Of a DNA stretch of 64,000 nt, positions 35,379 to 44,250 are shown one piece after another (position 1 is the stretch's first letter; each line of letters begins with the position of its first letter). Location of the stretch: assembly GCA_900465685.1 (NCBI GenBank), contig UEGR01000006.1, positions 30,544-94,543 of the forward strand. The letters run 5' to 3'. A program made the translations under genes and the position numbers. The notes below the pieces were generated by a model. It searched no databases and was not told where the DNA came from. It saw only the letters and a list, made by a program, of their open reading frames with translations. The DNA is from Hyphomicrobiales bacterium. GTDB taxonomy: Bacteria > Pseudomonadota > Alphaproteobacteria > Rhizobiales > Rhizobiaceae.

Positions 35379-36562
35379 CGGAATGGTCCATATTCTGGGA
35401 AGCTACCGGTAAGGAACCAGGTCCCGACATTGCGGCGCTTGTATTCAGCTGGGTTATGAAGACTGTGAGTGCGCACGTTGCGCCAGAAGCGATCCAGCCC
35501 GGAAGATCGGACAGCGGAGCGTGCCCCGGTCAATTCAAGGATCTTAGAACAGACGTCGAGAGCCGTATCACCTGCGAACACGTTGGCAGCGGCCATCTCG
35601 ATGGCCGCACGTCCCCGTTCCTCTGCATCCAGAACAATACCCTTGTTCCAAATCGCGTCGAAAGTTGAGTTTGCTTTTCGGACCTGCTCAAGTGCTGCAA
35701 CTGTCCTGATAACAAGATCGCCATAGTCGCGACGGATCCAGGGATCTTCGATCGCCCTCTCCAGGCCGGAATGCAGGAATGGTCTGCTCTTTTCCCGGGT
35801 GTAACGAGCTGCTTCTTCCAAAGCGCCAATCGCCGAGCCAACGAAGACGTTCATGACCACGGCGAGCGAAAGCAGGCTGATCAGAGAAAAGAAGGGGGCA
35901 TCGTCGGGAGAGCGGTTGGATGCCAATATTTCGGCATCATAGATCTCAACGTCCTTATAAGTCACCGTGCCGCTACCGGTCTGGCGCTGTCCGATGCCGT
36001 CCCAATCGTCCTCTATCACGATACCCCGTCGCGTACTTGGGATTGCCGCCTGCACGAGTGCACCATCAGCGTTTTCGAAGCCCACGATCAGATAGTCAGC
36101 GACATGCGAACCCGAAGAAAACGGCCTCGAACCGGAGACAATGAAACCACCGTCGACACGTAGCCCTTTTGAACTCTTGGCAGCAACATTACCCGAATTA
36201 GCCCAGAAAAGGCGCTGTTCGCACGTGTGAGAAAGCAGTTCCTGCTTCTGCGACTCCGTTCCCTTGATCCAGATCGTGGCAAGCTGCAAATAATGATAAC
36301 CGTAAAGATGCGCGATTGAACCGTCGGTCTTGGCGAACTCCCTGACGTCTCGCAAAATATTCGTCCAGGACCAGCCAAAGCCCCCAAATGTCCGCGGGAG
36401 ATGGATCGTGAGCAAGCCAGCCCGCTTTAATGCCTCAATCTGCCGGATCGGTGCACCACCAGCCAGATCACGTTCAATGGCGTCTTCATCCAGAAAGCGG
36501 CGCACGTCGAGCACACTTTGCCACTGGGGTGAGCCAACATCTTCTTCAAATGCGAATGTCAA
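35375..36562 (-). CDS. DszC/SfnB-type flavin monooxygenase (acyl-CoA dehydrogenase fold)
   Basis: A 395-residue protein with the acyl-CoA dehydrogenase fold and the DszC-type C-terminus 'FWRNVRTHSLHNPAEYKRRNVG', as in DszC itself. 'DDWDGIGQRQTGSGTV' near residue 185 is the usual segment around the flavin-contact strand of this group. No ATG lies before the first conserved residues; the frame opens with a TTG at 36562, 24 bp after the permease stop, without a good ribosome site, so the start is tentative. It couples to two LLM genes downstream and belongs to the transporter operon beginning at 39534. Confidence 0.85.
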   Translation of the reverse strand: MTFAFEEDVGSPQWQSVLDVRRFLDEDAIERDLAGGAPIRQIEALKRAGLLTIHLPRTFGGFGWSWTNILRDVREFAKTDGSIAHLYGYHYLQLATIWIKGTESQKQELLSHTCEQRLFWANSGNVAAKSSKGLRVDGGFIVSGSRPFSSGSHVADYLIVGFENADGALVQAAIPSTRRGIVIEDDWDGIGQRQTGSGTVTYKDVEIYDAEILASNRSPDDAPFFSLISLLSLAVVMNVFVGSAIGALEEAARYTREKSRPFLHSGLERAIEDPWIRRDYGDLVIRTVAALEQVRKANSTFDAIWNKGIVLDAEERGRAAIEMAAANVFAGDTALDVCSKILELTGARSAVRSSGLDRFWRNVRTHSLHNPAEYKRRNVGTWFLTGSFPEYGPFR

Positions 36563-36586
36563 TTTTTCAACTCGAGAAGGAGCTTG

Positions 36587-37231
36587 TCATATCGCCAATC
36601 GCGCTTCGAGATAACGACCGGCCACGGAGAGCGGCCAGCACATCACGAAGTAGATTATCGATACGACAGCAAAGGTGGGGACAGGTTCGAAAGTTACGGA
36701 ATTGATCCGGGAGGCAGCCTTGGTGAGTTCCACGAGGCTGACGACAGAAGCCAATGAGGTGCCCTTGATGATCTGCACTCCAAGTCCGATCAGCGGCGGA
36801 ATCGCGATCCGTAGAGCCTGCGGAACGATCACGTCACGCATGCGGGCTACGTAGTTTAGCCCCAAAGCGTCGGAAGCTTCCGACTGCCCTTTCGGAATGG
36901 CATTCAGGCAACCACGGATGATCTCGCCGGCATAGGCGGTGGCATTCAGTGACAAAGCGACCACCGCTGCCATCCAGCCGCTTACATCCATGCCAAGCAA
37001 CATGCTTGGCGCAAAAAAGGCTGTCAGTATCTGAATGAGCAACGGCGTTCCCTGGAATATGCGAACATAGACCATGGCCAAGATGCGCGGTACGGCGATA
37101 GTGCTGGAACGCGCCAGAGCAAGCAGTACGCCTCCGAGCAGCCCGAAGACGAAAGTCACTAAGGCAAGCTGCAATGTCACCGATGCCATGCTGGCGATAT
37201 AGAGAGCGTCTGCGAATACGAAATCACGCAT
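36587..37231 (-). CDS. Polar amino-acid ABC transporter permease (second subunit)
   Basis: A 214-residue HisM/GlnP-type permease with several membrane spans and the ATPase-contact loop 'EASDALGLNYVARMRDVIVPQALR' at about residues 138-161. It starts 3 bp after the ATPase gene. It pairs with the permease at 38030, the ATPase at 37234 and the binding protein at 38731 as a complete importer. Oxygenase genes follow directly, suggesting the ligand is oxidised after uptake. Confidence 0.92.
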   Translation of the reverse strand: MRDFVFADALYIASMASVTLQLALVTFVFGLLGGVLLALARSSTIAVPRILAMVYVRIFQGTPLLIQILTAFFAPSMLLGMDVSGWMAAVVALSLNATAYAGEIIRGCLNAIPKGQSEASDALGLNYVARMRDVIVPQALRIAIPPLIGLGVQIIKGTSLASVVSLVELTKAASRINSVTFEPVPTFAVVSIIYFVMCWPLSVAGRYLEARLAI

Positions 37232-37233
37232 GG

Positions 37234-38019
37234 TCAGTGGATCAGTATCTTGTTGAGGAATTCCTTAAACCGTGGCGAACGCGGCTGGGAAAACATTTCT
37301 TCCGGTTCGCCGCTTTCAACGACATGGCCGTGATCGAGGAAAACCAGGCGATTGGCGACTTCTCGCGCGAAGCCCATCTCGTGCGTTACGACGACCATGG
37401 TAACGCCGGTTTCCGCAACCTCAACCAGCGTGTCGAGCACCTCCTTAATCATCTCTGGATCGAGTGCCGATGTAGGTTCGTCGAACAGCATGATCCTCGG
37501 CTTGTTGCAAAGCGCTCGCGCGATAGCAACACGCTGTTGCTGACCGCCGGACAGTTGGCTCGGATATTTCCCGGCCTGTTCAGGTATCTTCACCCTTTCA
37601 AGAAAGGTCATGGCAATATCCCGCGCTTCGAGGCGCGATACACGGCGAACACGGCGTGGTGCCAGCATGCAGTTTTCCAGAACCGTCAGGTGTGGGAACA
37701 AGTTGAAGGACTGAAACACCATGCCAACTTCGGCCCGGACCTTTGCCAGAGCCCGACGATCATCGGAAACTTCCATACCTTCAACGAGAAGGCGGCCGCT
37801 ATCGTGTTTTTCGAGCCGGTTGATGCATCGGATCAGCGTCGATTTTCCGGATCCGGAAGGGCCGCAGACGACAACACGCTCGCCGCGCCGGATATCCAGA
37901 CTCACGCCTTTCAGGACATGGACATTTCGAAAATACTTGTCGACGTTCTGAAAGCTGATATCCGGCTTTACGGAGATGGTGGCCCCCTCCGCCGACGCCA
38001 CATTTGCAAGCATATTCAT
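37234..38019 (-). CDS. Polar amino-acid ABC transporter ATPase (GlnQ/HisP-like)
   Basis: A 261-residue ATPase with Walker A GPSGSGKST near residue 52, Q-loop 'MVFQSFNLFPHLTVLEN', signature LSGGQQQR, Walker B IMLFDEP and H-loop 'VVTHEMGFAREVAN', all typical of the polar amino-acid family. The ATG at 38019 follows an AAGGAA site. It lies between the two permease genes of the same system. Confidence 0.94.
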   Translation of the reverse strand: MNMLANVASAEGATISVKPDISFQNVDKYFRNVHVLKGVSLDIRRGERVVVCGPSGSGKSTLIRCINRLEKHDSGRLLVEGMEVSDDRRALAKVRAEVGMVFQSFNLFPHLTVLENCMLAPRRVRRVSRLEARDIAMTFLERVKIPEQAGKYPSQLSGGQQQRVAIARALCNKPRIMLFDEPTSALDPEMIKEVLDTLVEVAETGVTMVVVTHEMGFAREVANRLVFLDHGHVVESGEPEEMFSQPRSPRFKEFLNKILIH

Positions 38020-38029
38020 AGTTTATTCC

Positions 38030-38695
38030 TTATATATCCCAGCGGAAGGCAACCTTCCCAAATCCGCGAAAGGCAAACCCGAAGAGAAATGATAGGACGA
38101 TGTAGACAACGACCAGCAGCACGTAGAGCTCAAAGCTGCGAAACGTGTTGGAGTCGATTGTGTTTACGGTAGCCGTGAGTTCATTGACGGCAATCTGTGA
38201 GCAGATTGATGTGTTGAGCAACATCACGATGCATTGGCTCACCAGTGCCGGATAGACAATCTTGAGGCCAGGAAAGCAGATGACGTCGCGGAATATCTGC
38301 GCGCCGGTCAGACCGAGCGCGCGCCCCGCCTCGGTCTGACCTGTCGGAACTGCGACGATCCCTGCCCGAATGATCTCAGTCATGTAGGCGCCACCGTTCA
38401 CTGTCAGCGCGACAAGGCCAGCTGTCTCGGGATTGAGCCTTACGCCCACGGCAGGCAGCGTGAAGAAAACGACGAATATCTGCACCAGTAATGGTGTGTT
38501 GCGAATGATCTCGACGTAAGTCCCCGCAATGACACGCAACGGCAGCGCGCCGTACTGACGGCTCAACGCCCCGATCAACCCGACGATGACGCTCAGAACC
38601 ATCGACTGAAGGCCGAGCACAACCGTCAGCTTCAACCCGTCCAGAAGTTGAGGAACGTATGGCGCCAATTGTTGAAAGTTGAAGCTATATTGCAT
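38030..38695 (-). CDS. Polar amino-acid ABC transporter permease (first subunit)
   Basis: A 221-residue HisQ/GlnP-type permease with membrane spans from about residue 18 onward and the loop 'EAGRALGLTGAQIFRDVICFPG' near 142-163. It is separated from the ATPase gene by 10 bp and from the binding-protein gene by 35 bp. It belongs to the four-part importer encoded from 39534 to 36587. Confidence 0.92.
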   Translation of the reverse strand: MQYSFNFQQLAPYVPQLLDGLKLTVVLGLQSMVLSVIVGLIGALSRQYGALPLRVIAGTYVEIIRNTPLLVQIFVVFFTLPAVGVRLNPETAGLVALTVNGGAYMTEIIRAGIVAVPTGQTEAGRALGLTGAQIFRDVICFPGLKIVYPALVSQCIVMLLNTSICSQIAVNELTATVNTIDSNTFRSFELYVLLVVVYIVLSFLFGFAFRGFGKVAFRWDI

Positions 38696-38730
38696 GTTGA
38701 TGCTTGCCCCGCCCTGCAGACTACTGTCCC

Positions 38731-39534
38731 TTAGAAGGACGGGAGGTCCGTCAAGGGCTTGCCGAAATATTTCGTCTGCAACTTGGCGAGCGCGTCGGTG
38801 CTAACCGTATTGTAGGTGATTACAGTATTGATGAAGCGCAGCAGATCAGTGTCCTCACGACGGATACCTACCGCGTTATATTGGCGGTGCAGGACCAGCT
38901 TGAGTTCGGTATCAGCGCCCGGCCTTGCCTTGTTGACCTTCTCGATCAAATCCGGTCCTCCCGCGATCGCATCGGCCTGATCGTTTGCGACAGCGAGAAT
39001 CTGCCCGACTTCGTTGTCGAAGGTCAGCACCTTGGCACCCTGCGGGGCAATCTTGTTGACGAGCTGGGCATGGCTCGCATCGCGCTGAACAGCGATACGC
39101 TGGCCAACAAGATCACCGACTGCCACGATCTTCTTGTCCTTCGGCGCGAAAATGCCCACTTCGATAACAGAATACGGCTTCGAGAATGCAATCTGTTTGG
39201 CGCGATCGAGTGTAATGCCCAGAACGCTGATGACGATGTCCACCTTGCCGCTTAGAAGATATGGCAGACGGTTCGGGCCTTCCGTTTGGACAATCGCCAG
39301 CTTCACACCAAGGGCATCCGCAATGAGCTTTGCGAGATCAGGATCGATACCGGACCAGTTGTTGGAAGCATCAACGGTGGAATAGGGTGCAAAATCGCCA
39401 CTTATGCCAACCTTGAGTTCGCCGCGCGCGAGAATGTCGTCGAGCGTGGAGGCATTGGCCGTCACCATGGTTGAGGACAAGGCGATCACACCAATAATCG
39501 TCGCAACGATCTTGTTTTTCAGTTTTTTAAACAT
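38731..39534 (-). CDS. Polar amino-acid-type ABC substrate-binding protein
   Basis: A 267-residue SBP_bac_3 protein with a lysine-rich signal peptide (MFKKLKNKIVATIIGVIALS..., cleavage near TANAS) and the family segments 'GELKVGISGDFAPYS' and 'SGKVDIVISVLGITLDRAKQIAFSKPY'. The ATG at 39534 has a GGAGAAG site. It opens an operon of importer plus three oxygenases. It is not closely similar to the tandem trio at 22867-25828, so the ligand is probably different. Confidence 0.92.
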   Translation of the reverse strand: MFKKLKNKIVATIIGVIALSSTMVTANASTLDDILARGELKVGISGDFAPYSTVDASNNWSGIDPDLAKLIADALGVKLAIVQTEGPNRLPYLLSGKVDIVISVLGITLDRAKQIAFSKPYSVIEVGIFAPKDKKIVAVGDLVGQRIAVQRDASHAQLVNKIAPQGAKVLTFDNEVGQILAVANDQADAIAGGPDLIEKVNKARPGADTELKLVLHRQYNAVGIRREDTDLLRFINTVITYNTVSTDALAKLQTKYFGKPLTDLPSF

Positions 39535-39804
39535 TTCTTCTCCGATGGCCGCCGCGCGTGCCCTGCAATATTTATCTGTCTGGGTGGCATTGGCGGATGT
39601 CGCGAATGCAGGTGCACAATCTCATGCGAGGTCGGCCGGTTAAAGGAACCCGATTTGCGCGACTTCGCATTTTAGGTATTAATTTTATTAATTATATAGT
39701 TTTTATAGATTTAATATCGCCCAGCTCGCTGCCCTCTACTGTTAGAATGCGATCGGCCTGACTTGGCCTTTAAGTATAGCCACCATGAACCAACAGAGAA
39801 TTTG
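39535..39804. promoter_or_regulatory. Divergent promoter region
   Basis: This 270-bp gap separates the minus-strand importer operon (39534) from the plus-strand DszC-like gene (39805). A very AT-rich block at about 39675-39720 (TTAATTTTATTAATTATATAG, two partial ATAG-T repeats) is the likely core of both promoters. Just before 39805 lies a six-codon frame MNQQRI (39785-39805) whose stop overlaps the DszC-like ATG (TGATG). Confidence 0.5.
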
Positions 39805-41034
39805 ATGACTTACAGAATTTCGCCCTGGGGGGCGAACCCCACTGATCGCTACGAACAGCTTGCCGGTCACTTCCGTCCCCTTTTCGAGGAGATATCCAAT
39901 CTCGCAGCCTATCGCGATCAGGAGAGAGTGCTTCCTCACGAAGCGGTTGCGCAATTACGACAATCCGGCTTCTTCCGCCTGCGTCTACCCAGGCAGCATA
40001 ACGGTCAGGAAGTGACACTGCCCGAGCTGTTCTCCCTGCTAATCGAGCTTGGCGCCGCTGATCCCAATCTCGCCAACATTACCAGGCCACATCTCGGCTT
40101 TACCGAGGGCATCCTTGTCGAAACGGACCAGAACTGGCGCAGTCGTTGGCTGGCGATCCTTGGACGTGGCGACACCATCGGCAGCGGCTTCTCCGAAACC
40201 GGTGGAGCATCACTCGGTGCATTCGAAACACGCCTCGAGCCACACCAGGATGAGTGGAGACTTTCCGGCAAGAAGGCTTATACTACCGGTTCGTTATTCT
40301 CCGACTGGATCGCGGTAGCAGCCTCCGATCCAGAGAACCAACTGGCCATTACGCTCGTCTCCACCAGACAGGATGGCGTTTCGATAACGGACGACTGGAA
40401 TGGTTTCGGGCAATCGCTAACAGGTAGTGGTACCGCCGTCTTCGAACGGGTGGTCGTTACCAAAGACATGATCGCTCCGCGTCGCCCTGGCGGTTCCTAC
40501 ACATCAAGCTTTCCACAGATGGTTCACCTCGCCACGCTGGCTGGTATCGCCCGCGCTATCGCACTCGACACAGCGAAGCTCGTACGGGAGCGCAAACGCA
40601 TTTACATACATGGCAATAATCTTGCCTCCAGCGAAGACCCTCAGATTCAGCAAGTCGTCGGGAAGCTTTTTGGCATCGCCTACACTACCCGTGCCATCGT
40701 ATTGAAGATCGCACAGTCGTTTCAGACTGCCTACGAGCTTCAAAGAACGCAGAGCATCGACGCGGCGCGTGACGCAGCCATCGGAGTTGGATTGGAGGTT
40801 TCGCAGTCGGTCAATGTGCTCAGCACACTCGTCCTGGATGCCGCAACCCTTCTCTTCGATACACTCGGAGCATCAGCAGTCCGCTCGGAACTCGCGCTTG
40901 ACCGACATTGGCGAAATGCACGCACAATCTCTTCGCATAACCCACGTGTCTACCATGATCGCGTCGTCGGCGATCATTACCTCAATGGCACAGTGCCGCC
41001 GGAATTTTCGATCTCAGTTGGTACCAAAGCATGA
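39805..41034 (+). CDS. DszC/SfnB-type flavin monooxygenase (acyl-CoA dehydrogenase fold)
   Basis: A 409-residue protein with the same layout as those at 1423 and 35375. 'DDWNGFGQSLTGSGTAVFE' lies near residue 200, and the C-terminal 'DRHWRNARTISSHNPRVYHDRVVGDHY' marks the DszC/SfnB group. It is most like the 1423 protein by eye (shared 'RKRIYIHGN/RKRIYSHGN' segment). The ATG at 39805 is preferred over an in-frame TTG at 39763 because family homology begins just after it. It is divergent from an operon with another DszC-like gene, and a D-2-hydroxyacid dehydrogenase follows after 87 bp. Confidence 0.85.
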   Translation: MTYRISPWGANPTDRYEQLAGHFRPLFEEISNLAAYRDQERVLPHEAVAQLRQSGFFRLRLPRQHNGQEVTLPELFSLLIELGAADPNLANITRPHLGFTEGILVETDQNWRSRWLAILGRGDTIGSGFSETGGASLGAFETRLEPHQDEWRLSGKKAYTTGSLFSDWIAVAASDPENQLAITLVSTRQDGVSITDDWNGFGQSLTGSGTAVFERVVVTKDMIAPRRPGGSYTSSFPQMVHLATLAGIARAIALDTAKLVRERKRIYIHGNNLASSEDPQIQQVVGKLFGIAYTTRAIVLKIAQSFQTAYELQRTQSIDAARDAAIGVGLEVSQSVNVLSTLVLDAATLLFDTLGASAVRSELALDRHWRNARTISSHNPRVYHDRVVGDHYLNGTVPPEFSISVGTKA

Positions 41035-41121
41035 CGCCTTCGACGCGAAGTTAAATTCCACTATCAGGCTTAGTTTGGCCCAGCATCGTATTGGATCGGG
41101 TCAGACACTATCGGAACAGAT

Positions 41122-42123
41122 ATGACATCGAAGAAATACATCGTCGGCATCTCCGACCATATGATTGGGACCCCTGATCTGGAGGCTGAGGTACTTGGCC
41201 CTCATGTCGAGATCGACTTCTTTGCCGAAAGAGACGAAACTCGCTTCGAGCCAACCAGACTCGCCAAACTCGATGCACTTATGGTTTGGGGCGCTCGTCT
41301 CAGCCTGCCCACCATTGCACATCTCAAGCGTTGTCGTGGCGTCGTGCGCTATGGAGTTGGGTACGAAAAGATAGACCTAGCAGCACTAGCGCAGGCCGGT
41401 ATCCCTTTTGCAAACAATCCCGATTATGGCACCGAAGAAGTCGCTGACCATGCGGTTGCGATGATGCTGTCTCTGCACCGCCGACTTTGGGAGCATGATG
41501 CACACGCTCGGGGTTACACTACAAATTGGCAGGTGAACAGTCTCAAACCTTTGCCACGATCGAACCGTGCCGTAGTTGGTGTGATCGGCGTCGGTCGGAT
41601 CGGCACGGCGGTTGTCAATCGAATGAAACCTTTCGGTTTCCGGGTACTCGGCTACGACCCTCATCAGCCACCCGGCCATGAAAAGGCAGTAGGTTATGAG
41701 CGTGTCGAGCGCGTTCATTACCTGCTAAGTCTTGCAGATATCATCACGCTTCATTGCCCGGCCAATGCTGATACGCGTGGCCTGCTTTCATCCGATAACT
41801 TTGCCCGATTAAAGCCAGGCGCCATTCTCGTGAATACGGCACGTGGTGAACTTCTGGAGGATCTCGGGGCGCTCGAAGCCGCTTTGCGTAGTGGACATCT
41901 AGCTGCGGCTGCCATCGACACGCTCATCGAAGAGCCCCCTGGCAATCATCCGCTTCTGCAAGCGTGGCGCAATCGAGAAAACTGGCTTGCTGGGCGACTG
42001 GTCATCACGCCGCACAATGCCTTTTATTCCGATCATGGCGCGATCGAGATGCGGCAAAATGCAGCCAAAACGATCAAAATCTTGCTTGAAGAAGGCAAAC
42101 TACGCAACCGTGTCATTGAGTGA
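41122..42123 (+). CDS. D-isomer-specific 2-hydroxyacid dehydrogenase family protein
   Basis: A 333-residue NAD(P)-dependent dehydrogenase of the D-2-hydroxyacid/CtBP family. The Rossmann motif is 'VGVIGVGRIGTAV' near residue 152, with catalytic residues in 'LVNTARGELLED' (Arg), 'DTLIEEPPGNHP' (Glu) and 'VITPHNAFYSD' (His). The enzyme would interconvert a 2-oxo and a D-2-hydroxy acid. It follows the DszC-like gene on the plus strand and converges with a GlcD-like FAD oxidase, which acts on the same class of compound, so the two may form an oxidation/reduction pair. The substrate is unknown. Confidence 0.88.
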   Translation: MTSKKYIVGISDHMIGTPDLEAEVLGPHVEIDFFAERDETRFEPTRLAKLDALMVWGARLSLPTIAHLKRCRGVVRYGVGYEKIDLAALAQAGIPFANNPDYGTEEVADHAVAMMLSLHRRLWEHDAHARGYTTNWQVNSLKPLPRSNRAVVGVIGVGRIGTAVVNRMKPFGFRVLGYDPHQPPGHEKAVGYERVERVHYLLSLADIITLHCPANADTRGLLSSDNFARLKPGAILVNTARGELLEDLGALEAALRSGHLAAAAIDTLIEEPPGNHPLLQAWRNRENWLAGRLVITPHNAFYSDHGAIEMRQNAAKTIKILLEEGKLRNRVIE

Positions 42124-42146
42124 AAGCACGCCCAAATCGGCAAGCT

Positions 42147-43547
42147 TCAACTGCGATTGCCTTCACCATTTGCGATCTCAATTATCTTTCCCGGGTTCAT
42201 GATACCGACCGGGTCGATCGACTGCTTGATCAACGCCATTAGGTCTACGGCATCGCCATGTTCCTCACGCAAATAGGCCATCTTGCCTGTACCGACACCA
42301 TGTTCCCCGGTACAGGTTCCACCGACGGCAATCGCCCTTCGCACCATGTTCTTGTTGATCTGCGCTACTTCGTCCAACTCCGCGGCATTTTCAGGATCGA
42401 TAGCGAAGACGACATGAAAGTTTCCGTCGCCCACGTGTCCGAGAATAGTTGCAGGCACGCTGCAACCCTCTAACAGTTTGCGCGTGTCGAGAATGACATT
42501 GCCTAGCTCCGAAACAGGTACGCACACATCCGAAGACCATCCTTTGGCATTCGAGCGCTGCGATACAACGGCGTAGAAGGCATTATGGCGCGCCCGCCAC
42601 AGACGATTGCGCTCTTCTGGGGAGCTGGCCCATTCGAAATCGCGGCCGCCATTGTCATTCACGACTTCGCGCACCAACCGCACCTGCTCCTCAACGCTTC
42701 CTGCAGGACCGTGAAACTCAAAAGCAAGCGTGTCAGCCACCTTTAGTTTGAGCCCTGAATAACGATTGACGGCAGCGATCAATCCACGATCCATGAGTTC
42801 CATACGAGCAACGGGAATACCCAATTGCACAACGGCTATTGCCGTCGCTACCGCCTGCCCGACATCTTCAAAGGAGCAAAGAGCCGCCGAAATGCTCTCC
42901 GGAATACCATGAAGACGCAAAGTGATTTCAGTGATTATGCCAAGTGTGCCTTCCGAACCGACAAACAATCGTGTCAGGTCGTAACCCGCGGACGATTTGC
43001 GGGCGCGAGTTCCAGTGCGGATGATGCGTCCGTCAGGCAGCACAACGGTTAACGCCAGGACATTCTCACGCATCGTACCATAGCGCACGGCGTTCGTACC
43101 GGAGGCGCGTGTCGCCGCCATGCCACCTATCGAGGCGTTGGCGCCGGGATCAATGGGGAAGAACAGCCCCTGATCGCGCAGATAGGTGTTCAGGTCTTCG
43201 CGTGTGACGCCAGCTTCCACCGTGCAGTCAAGATCAGACGGGCTGAGCCGCACGATAGTGTTCATGCGCGACAGATCGAGCGAAAGGCCACCACGAACTG
43301 CAATCAGATGCCCTTCCAGCGATGTCCCTGCTCCGAAAGCGATAATTGGCACATGGTGCGCGGCGCAGAGTTTGACGACGAACGCGACTTCTTCCGTACT
43401 CTGCGCGAAAACAACACCATCAGGCATGCCCCCCTTATGGTGGGATTCGCCGCGACTATGCTGTTCGCGAACGGCGTCCGATATCGAAAAGCGGTCACCG
43501 AGCCGCTTGGATAGCGCATCGGCGAATTCTTGAGGGAGCGCGCTCAT
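42147..43547 (-). CDS. FAD-linked 2-hydroxyacid oxidase/dehydrogenase (GlcD/D-lactate dehydrogenase type)
   Basis: A 466-residue flavoprotein of the vanillyl-alcohol-oxidase fold. The FAD-binding region has 'PIIAFGAGTSLEGH' near residue 68 and 'ANASIGGMAATRASGTNAVRYG' near 137-158. The C-terminal substrate domain has 'GHVGDGNFHVV' near 366 and 'GGTCTGEHGVGTGK' near 402, with the conserved histidines. Relatives oxidise glycolate, D-lactate or other 2-hydroxy acids. The ATG at 43547 follows a perfect GGAGG. It ends 23 bp from the convergent dehydrogenase gene. It lacks the GlcE/GlcF partners, so it more likely acts alone as in D-lactate dehydrogenases. Confidence 0.88.
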   Translation of the reverse strand: MSALPQEFADALSKRLGDRFSISDAVREQHSRGESHHKGGMPDGVVFAQSTEEVAFVVKLCAAHHVPIIAFGAGTSLEGHLIAVRGGLSLDLSRMNTIVRLSPSDLDCTVEAGVTREDLNTYLRDQGLFFPIDPGANASIGGMAATRASGTNAVRYGTMRENVLALTVVLPDGRIIRTGTRARKSSAGYDLTRLFVGSEGTLGIITEITLRLHGIPESISAALCSFEDVGQAVATAIAVVQLGIPVARMELMDRGLIAAVNRYSGLKLKVADTLAFEFHGPAGSVEEQVRLVREVVNDNGGRDFEWASSPEERNRLWRARHNAFYAVVSQRSNAKGWSSDVCVPVSELGNVILDTRKLLEGCSVPATILGHVGDGNFHVVFAIDPENAAELDEVAQINKNMVRRAIAVGGTCTGEHGVGTGKMAYLREEHGDAVDLMALIKQSIDPVGIMNPGKIIEIANGEGNRS

Positions 43548-43650
43548 AAACTGCCTCCATGGATCGAGGATATGTCATCCACGCGCCGGTGGCATAGCTA
43601 CACCCAGGCGGTCGAAGATGGTCAGGGTTTTCGGCAAGACGAACAACCGA

Positions 43651-44250
43651 TCATGCGGCCGCCTTGATTTTCTCCAGATGGCGCTCAAGAAATGGCAGGG
43701 TGTCTTGCCCCCAATAAAGCTCGCCATCGAAGCGGAACGTCGGCAGGCCGAAGACACCGCGCGACTTCGCTTCTTCATAGTTGGATTTCCATATTGCCTG
43801 AATATCCGCCGCACCAGCCCGCGCCTCCAGAGCTGCTGCATCGAAGCCCGCCGTTTCAAGAATATGGCGTCGAATCTCTACCTGACCAATATCCAGACCG
43901 TCTTCCCAAAATGCCTTTTGTAGCACAGCCGTCAGGCGGGCCCAGTCACCACCATCCAGAATATGTCCGATCACAAGAAAGCCTGCGGGCGTCGGATCGG
44001 ACAGACCGGCGCGGTCGTGCAGTTTCAAGGTCTTGCCACGCAATGCCGCCCAACGTCCCAGATCGGCTAGCCAATAGGCGCGGCGCGCTTCCGGGCGGTT
44101 GCGCGAATAGATCGCCCCGTTTTCTTCGATCAGAGAAATAGGAACCGGCCGGATACTGATATTGAACCGCCGAGAGACTTCAAGCAGGGGCGCGAGGCCT
44201 AGATATGCCCAGGGCGAACCGATCCCGAAATAATATTCAATGACTGCCAT
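43651..44250 (-). CDS. DsbA-fold isomerase, 2-hydroxychromene-2-carboxylate isomerase/GST-kappa type
   Basis: A 199-residue paralogue of the 22140 protein. The N-terminus 'EYYFGIGSPWAYLGLAP' has serine at the catalytic position, followed by 'NGAIYSRNRPEARRAY', and the end reads 'GVFGLPTFRFDGELYWGQDTL'. The ATG at 44250 overlaps the end of the TetR gene by 14 bp; the longer frame to 44646 only antisense-reads that gene. TetR regulators often control detoxifying glutathione-dependent enzymes, so this gene is the probable target of the adjacent regulator. Confidence 0.88.
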   Translation of the reverse strand: MAVIEYYFGIGSPWAYLGLAPLLEVSRRFNISIRPVPISLIEENGAIYSRNRPEARRAYWLADLGRWAALRGKTLKLHDRAGLSDPTPAGFLVIGHILDGGDWARLTAVLQKAFWEDGLDIGQVEIRRHILETAGFDAAALEARAGAADIQAIWKSNYEEAKSRGVFGLPTFRFDGELYWGQDTLPFLERHLEKIKAAA

